Positions 59,485 through 64,000 of a stretch of 64,000 nucleotides of DNA are shown here, in pieces. The position numbers and the translations under genes were made by a program. Origin of the DNA: Rhodococcoides fascians NBRC 12155 = LMG 3623 (lineage in GTDB: Bacteria; Actinomycetota; Actinomycetes; Mycobacteriales; Mycobacteriaceae); assembly GCF_001894785.1 (NCBI RefSeq), contig NZ_BCWW01000003.1, positions 558,001 through 622,000 of the forward strand, given 5' to 3'. Within the stretch, counting starts at the first letter, position 1. Each line of letters begins with the position of its first letter. Under the pieces are notes generated by a model. That model saw only the letters and a program-made list of their open reading frames with translations, did not search any database and had not been told where the DNA came from.

Positions 59485-60609
59485 ATGAGCACCGAAAAGA
59501 TCGCCGACGCAATCAAGTTCGCGTACTGGGTTCCCAATGTCTCGGGTGGCCTGGTCACCAGCACCATCGAGCAACGGACCAGTTGGGACTACGAGTACAA
59601 CAAGAAGCTGGCGCAGACCGCCGAGAACAACGGCTTCGAGTACGCCCTCAGTCAGGTCCGTTACGAGGCGAGCTACGGGGCCGAGTTCCAGCACGAGTCG
59701 ACGAGTTTCTCGCTCGCGTTGCTGTTGGCCACCGAACGTCTGAAAGTCATTGCCGCCGTGCATCCCGGGCTCTGGCAGCCTGCCGTGCTGGCCAAGCTGG
59801 GAGCGACGGCCGACCACCTCTCGAACGGCCGTTTTGCGGTCAATGTCGTCAGTGGTTGGTTCAAGGACGAATTCACCCACCTCGGTGAGCCATGGCTCGA
59901 GCACGACGAAAGATACCGTCGCAGTGCCGAATTCCTGCAGGTACTGCGCAAGATCTGGACCGAGGACGACGTGGATTTCCGGGGCGATTTCTATCGGATC
60001 CACGATTTCACGCTGAAGCCGAAGCCGCTCAACACCCCGGAACGGCCCAATCCTGAACTCTTCCAGGGTGGTAACTCGTCCGCCGCGCAGGAGAATGCCG
60101 GCCGGTACTCGGATTGGTACTTCAGCAACGGCAAGGATTTCGACGGCGTCACCGAGCAGCTCGACAACCTGCGTCGGGTCGCGCGCGATCACCGACGTGA
60201 GGTCAAGTTCGGGCTCAACGGCTTCATCATTGCGCGAGACAGCGAGAAGGAAGCGCGAGATACGTTGCGAGAGATCATCGACAAGGCCAACAAGCCTGCC
60301 GTCGAGGGTTTCAGGGGTGCGGTGCAGCAGGCGGGCAATTCGACGGCCGACAAGAAGGGGATGTGGGCCGACTCGACGTTCGAGGACCTCGTTCAGTACA
60401 ACGACGGGTTCAAGACGCAGTTGATCGGCACCCCGGAGCAGGTTGCCGAACGCATCGTCGCCTACCGACGCCTCGGCGTCGACCTCGTTCTCGGTGGCTT
60501 CCTGCACTTTCAGGAGGAAATCGAATACTTCGGAGCGAAGGTGCTGCCGCTGGTGCGGGAGCTCGAAGCGGCCGAATCGAACGACCACGAGTTGGTCACG
60601 TCCCACTGA
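59485..60609 (+). CDS. sfnG: FMNH2-dependent dimethyl sulfone monooxygenase
   Basis: 374 residues from ATG 59485, with AAGGA upstream; ATG 59467 abuts the hairpin and has no ribosome site. Near-complete correspondence to SfnG: IKFAYWVPNVSGGLVTSTIEQRTSWD, YGAEFQHES, VNVVSGWFKDEFTHLGEPWLEHDERYRRS, FQGGNSS, STFEDLVQYNDGFKT and LGGFLHFQEEIEYFG. Luciferase-like flavin monooxygenase converting dimethyl sulfone to methanesulfinate. It implies growth on organosulfur sources when sulfate is scarce. Confidence 0.94.
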   Translation: MSTEKIADAIKFAYWVPNVSGGLVTSTIEQRTSWDYEYNKKLAQTAENNGFEYALSQVRYEASYGAEFQHESTSFSLALLLATERLKVIAAVHPGLWQPAVLAKLGATADHLSNGRFAVNVVSGWFKDEFTHLGEPWLEHDERYRRSAEFLQVLRKIWTEDDVDFRGDFYRIHDFTLKPKPLNTPERPNPELFQGGNSSAAQENAGRYSDWYFSNGKDFDGVTEQLDNLRRVARDHRREVKFGLNGFIIARDSEKEARDTLREIIDKANKPAVEGFRGAVQQAGNSTADKKGMWADSTFEDLVQYNDGFKTQLIGTPEQVAERIVAYRRLGVDLVLGGFLHFQEEIEYFGAKVLPLVRELEAAESNDHELVTSH

Positions 60610-60668
60610 CCTGGAGTTCCTCGAGCGGTCGGGTCCGTGCAGTAGCGTGAGATCTCGGACCCGACCGA

Positions 60669-60708
60669 CCTGGGTACGGCACTATCAGCCTGGGTACGGC
60701 ACTATCAG
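60669..60708 (+). repeat. 20-bp tandem duplication upstream of the Rv0954-like gene
   Basis: cctgggtacggcactatcag occurs twice in perfect succession (60669-60688 and 60689-60708), ending 14 bp before the start codon. Each copy carries a possible -10-like stretch, so the duplication may have doubled a promoter. Confidence 0.9.
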
Positions 60709-60713
60709 GATGA

Positions 60714-61931
<1,218 letters not shown>

Positions 61932-62003
61932 TTTCGCACGTCACACTCGACTTCGCGGCGCGCCTGACCGGCGTGCCGCGTCGTTGATGCGAATCTCGTA
62001 GTG

Positions 62004-63473
62004 ATGAGCGATCTATTGAACCGAGATACTCGACGCGCGGCCGCACGCAGTTCCCGTGTGAGCACCGGGCCTACGCCCGATCAGTCACGAACGCTCGCTG
62101 CAGTGGCCTTCAAAACCTCCGGGTTGGTGGTGGTCATCGCCACGACCCTGGTTCTGATCACCCTTGTCTCGGTCAACAGCGATCTCACCGGAACCCTCGG
62201 TGCCATCGCCGGTTCCTGGTTCGCGGTGCACCTGGTGCCGCTGAGTATCGGTGGCACGTCGATGGGCGTCGCCCCGATGCTTCCGACCCTCGTCGTCGCC
62301 TGGTCCGTCGCACGCACGGTTCACCACGCGGTGGACGAGACCACCGACCGTCGCATGGTCAGGTGGGTGTTCGCCGCGTCGATGGCCGGACCCCTCGCCG
62401 TCACGGCCATCGCTCTGGCCGTCGCCAAGGATGCGTCGACGGTTATCGGACTGTCGAGCCCCAACGCACTCGTCGCCTTCTCGTGGGTGGCCGGAGTACA
62501 CGCAGCGGCGTCGGGCACCGGCTTGGTCCTGGCTCGCTGGGACACTCTGGTGATCGATCGACACCTTCCAGACTGGGTACGCGCACTCGTCGCGCCGCTC
62601 GTGCGGTCCGTTTCGGTGCTGATGGCCGGCGGCGCCGCCATCGTGCTGTTGGCTCTGCTCGCCTCCTGGGACACCGCCGGTTCACTGCTCGACAACGGAC
62701 GCACCCTCGTCGGCATGCTGGGACTGACCGTGCTGTCGGTGCTGTACCTGCCGAACATCGTCCTCGGTGCCCTCGCCGTCGCGACGGGGTCCTCGGCGAG
62801 CTTCGGAGACGCATCGGTCAGCCTGTTCTCGACGACCGGCGGGCCGCTCCCACCGCTCCCGATCCTCGCCGTCCTCCCCGAGGGCTCCGCGCAGACGATC
62901 TGGGTCGTCATGCTCGTCGTTCCCATCGCAGCCGGGCTACTCCTGGGACGCGACTGCGCGATCCGAAGCGTGGACGTCCAGGTCGCGGTCTCCTCGGTGT
63001 GGGCGGTAGCCGCCGTCACCGGAGCCCTCGCCGCGGTGTTCGGCTACGCCGCAGGCGGCAACCTCGGCACGTTCGGAACAGTCGAAGTAACCGTGTGGAG
63101 CTTCGCACTGTTGACCTTCGCCTGGCTCGGCGTCGTCGGATCCGCTTCGGCCGCCCTCGTCGTGTGGCGTCGAGCAGACCCGGAACCCGACCACGAACCC
63201 CACGACCGATCCGGTACCGAGCAGCCCGTGCCGGCGACCGTGCCCGCAGCAGAACTGGCCATTCAACCGCCTGCGTCGGAGCCGGACGAGGCTGTCGCGG
63301 ACACCGTCGTCGAGGCCGAGGTCGTCGACGAGAAGCCGGTCGCGACAGTGGAAGCAGACGATCCGATCGCGGCAGACGCCGAATCCGAGGAACCGCTAGA
63401 GGCCGAGATCGTCGCTCCGCCCCCGGCCCAGGACGACGCGTCGAGCACTGCGGAGGACGGACCTGCCCGGTAG
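62004..63473 (+). CDS. PerM-like cell-division membrane protein (Rv0955-like)
   Basis: 489 residues from ATG 62004 (GTG 62001 also possible). About ten hydrophobic segments between ~35 and ~395, with conserved patches GSWFAVHLVPLSIGGTSMGVAPMLPTL and LPNIVLGALAVATGSS, then a highly acidic C-terminal tail (Glu/Ala/Val/Pro-rich). Location between the Rv0954-like gene and purN and the DUF6350 pattern identify it as the PerM relative. In M. tuberculosis PerM supports division at low magnesium and persistence. Role here inferred from orthology. Confidence 0.85.
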   Translation: MSDLLNRDTRRAAARSSRVSTGPTPDQSRTLAAVAFKTSGLVVVIATTLVLITLVSVNSDLTGTLGAIAGSWFAVHLVPLSIGGTSMGVAPMLPTLVVAWSVARTVHHAVDETTDRRMVRWVFAASMAGPLAVTAIALAVAKDASTVIGLSSPNALVAFSWVAGVHAAASGTGLVLARWDTLVIDRHLPDWVRALVAPLVRSVSVLMAGGAAIVLLALLASWDTAGSLLDNGRTLVGMLGLTVLSVLYLPNIVLGALAVATGSSASFGDASVSLFSTTGGPLPPLPILAVLPEGSAQTIWVVMLVVPIAAGLLLGRDCAIRSVDVQVAVSSVWAVAAVTGALAAVFGYAAGGNLGTFGTVEVTVWSFALLTFAWLGVVGSASAALVVWRRADPEPDHEPHDRSGTEQPVPATVPAAELAIQPPASEPDEAVADTVVEAEVVDEKPVATVEADDPIAADAESEEPLEAEIVAPPPAQDDASSTAEDGPAR

Positions 63474-63543
63474 GGGCGCGGGTCGGAGCGACTAGGCTTT
63501 CTGCTGGCTCGAACGATCCCCTCAATACCTCAGGAGTAGTGCG

Positions 63544-64000
63544 CTGACTGCCTTGCGTGAGACACCCGCGCGGGTCGTCGTCCTCGCGTCGGGGACCGGC
63601 TCGCTCCTGCAGTCGCTCGTCGCCGCGACAACTGCCGAGGACTACCCGGCACGCATCGTGGCCGTCGGAGTCGATCGAGAGTGCGCGGCCGCTCGTCATG
63701 CCGACGATGCCGCGATCCCACATTTTCGTATCGGCTTGCGAGACTTCGCCGATCGGTCGGCCTGGGATGCGGCGCTCACCGACGCTGCCCTGGGGTTCGA
63801 GCCCGATCTGATCGTCACCGCAGGGTTCATGAAGATCCTCGGTCCTCGATTTCTCGACGCGTTCGCCGGCCGAATCGTCAACACGCACCCCGCGCTGCTG
63901 CCGTCGTTCCCCGGTGCGCACGCCGTTCGAGACGCGCTGGACCACGGCGTGAAACTGACCGGTTCGACGGTGCATCTGGTCGATTCCGGTGTCGACACCG
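63544..64000 (+). CDS. purN: Phosphoribosylglycinamide formyltransferase (5' part)
   Basis: The first ~152 codons are present; the gene runs off the window. VVVLASGTGSLLQSLV is the nucleotide-binding start, DLIVTAGFMKILGPRFL and IVNTHPALLPSFPGAHAV contain the catalytic Asn and His, and LTGSTVHLVDSGVDT leads to the catalytic Asp just beyond the end. It formylates GAR in purine synthesis. The start is unusual: AGGAG (63532-63536) is followed at 7 nt by CTG 63544; the in-frame TTG 63553 is 16 nt away, and no ATG or GTG is available in this frame. A TAGGCT -10-like hexamer lies at 63493-63498. Confidence 0.93.
   Translation, partial: MTALRETPARVVVLASGTGSLLQSLVAATTAEDYPARIVAVGVDRECAAARHADDAAIPHFRIGLRDFADRSAWDAALTDAALGFEPDLIVTAGFMKILGPRFLDAFAGRIVNTHPALLPSFPGAHAVRDALDHGVKLTGSTVHLVDSGVDT

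Noticed and set aside
58297..60606. Minus-strand open frame (769 codons) opposite the sulfone monooxygenases
   Set aside because: It mirrors two clear plus-strand enzymes, crosses their hairpin, and shows no recognisable motif.

Overview
The window is high-G+C actinobacterial chromosome, most likely from Rhodococcus or a close mycolic-acid relative (Mycobacteriales). Three things point there: GTG and TTG starts are common, adjacent genes often share a stop and start (GTGA or ATGA overlaps), and many products are recognisable homologues of Mycobacterium tuberculosis proteins (from memory: Rv0910, Rv2325c/Rv2326c, Rv0945, Rv0946c, Rv0948c-Rv0952 and Rv0954-Rv0956). No rRNA, insertion sequence, prophage or CRISPR array is visible. 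There is one tRNA, Arg(CCT).

Layout. 1-6641: end of a secreted-lipase-like hydrolase, then a LytS/LytR-type two-component system with two sodium:solute (acetate/pyruvate-type) symporters and small membrane partners. 6726-10568: an Rv0910-like lipid-binding-fold protein and two tandem paralogous membrane-anchored proteins joining a binding-protein-like region to a VWA domain. 10570-17654: an ECF vitamin transporter (T component plus a fused S-A1-A2 polypeptide), a divergent MFS permease, a DEAD-box RNA helicase, and a DUF222/HNH protein under a LexA-type SOS box. 17728-25700: tRNA-Arg, an isochorismatase-like hydrolase, a MacB/FtsX-type ABC exporter, a PucR regulator divergent from a desaturase-like protein, a tandem universal stress protein and a cupin. 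25755-30129: folA-thyA, an Fpg/Nei glycosylase, a carboxylesterase and a MOSC protein.

30150-39557: an operon of GntP permease, CaiB/BaiF CoA-transferase, HMG-CoA-lyase-like enzyme and 2-hydroxyacid dehydrogenase, with an IclR regulator. This looks like uptake, CoA activation and retro-aldol cleavage of an unidentified hydroxy acid. An amino-acid permease, a flavin disulfide-reductase-like enzyme, an SDR and a DUF2630 protein follow. 39574-44999 is accessory: condensation-fold acyltransferase and enoyl-CoA hydratase, a TetR-AidB pair with a perfect palindrome, and an AbiEi/DUF559 nuclease-like gene bracketed by two related 56-bp palindromic repeats.

45060-64000 is a conserved backbone in the order and orientation remembered for M. 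tuberculosis pgi to purN: pgi, chorismate mutase, pcrA, M23 peptidase, sucC-sucD, Rv0954-like, perM-like, purN (cut by the window end). It is interrupted by an aldehyde dehydrogenase, a large membrane protein and a sulfone-metabolism pair (SfnC/DszC-like and SfnG). The most noteworthy non-coding signals are the paired repeats around the DUF559 gene, the SOS box, an exact CRP/GlxR-type box with an MtrA-like direct repeat upstream of the M23 peptidase, an operator-like inverted repeat filling the ECF/MFS gap, an 18-bp-stem palindrome after sucD, and a 22-bp hairpin between the sulfone genes.
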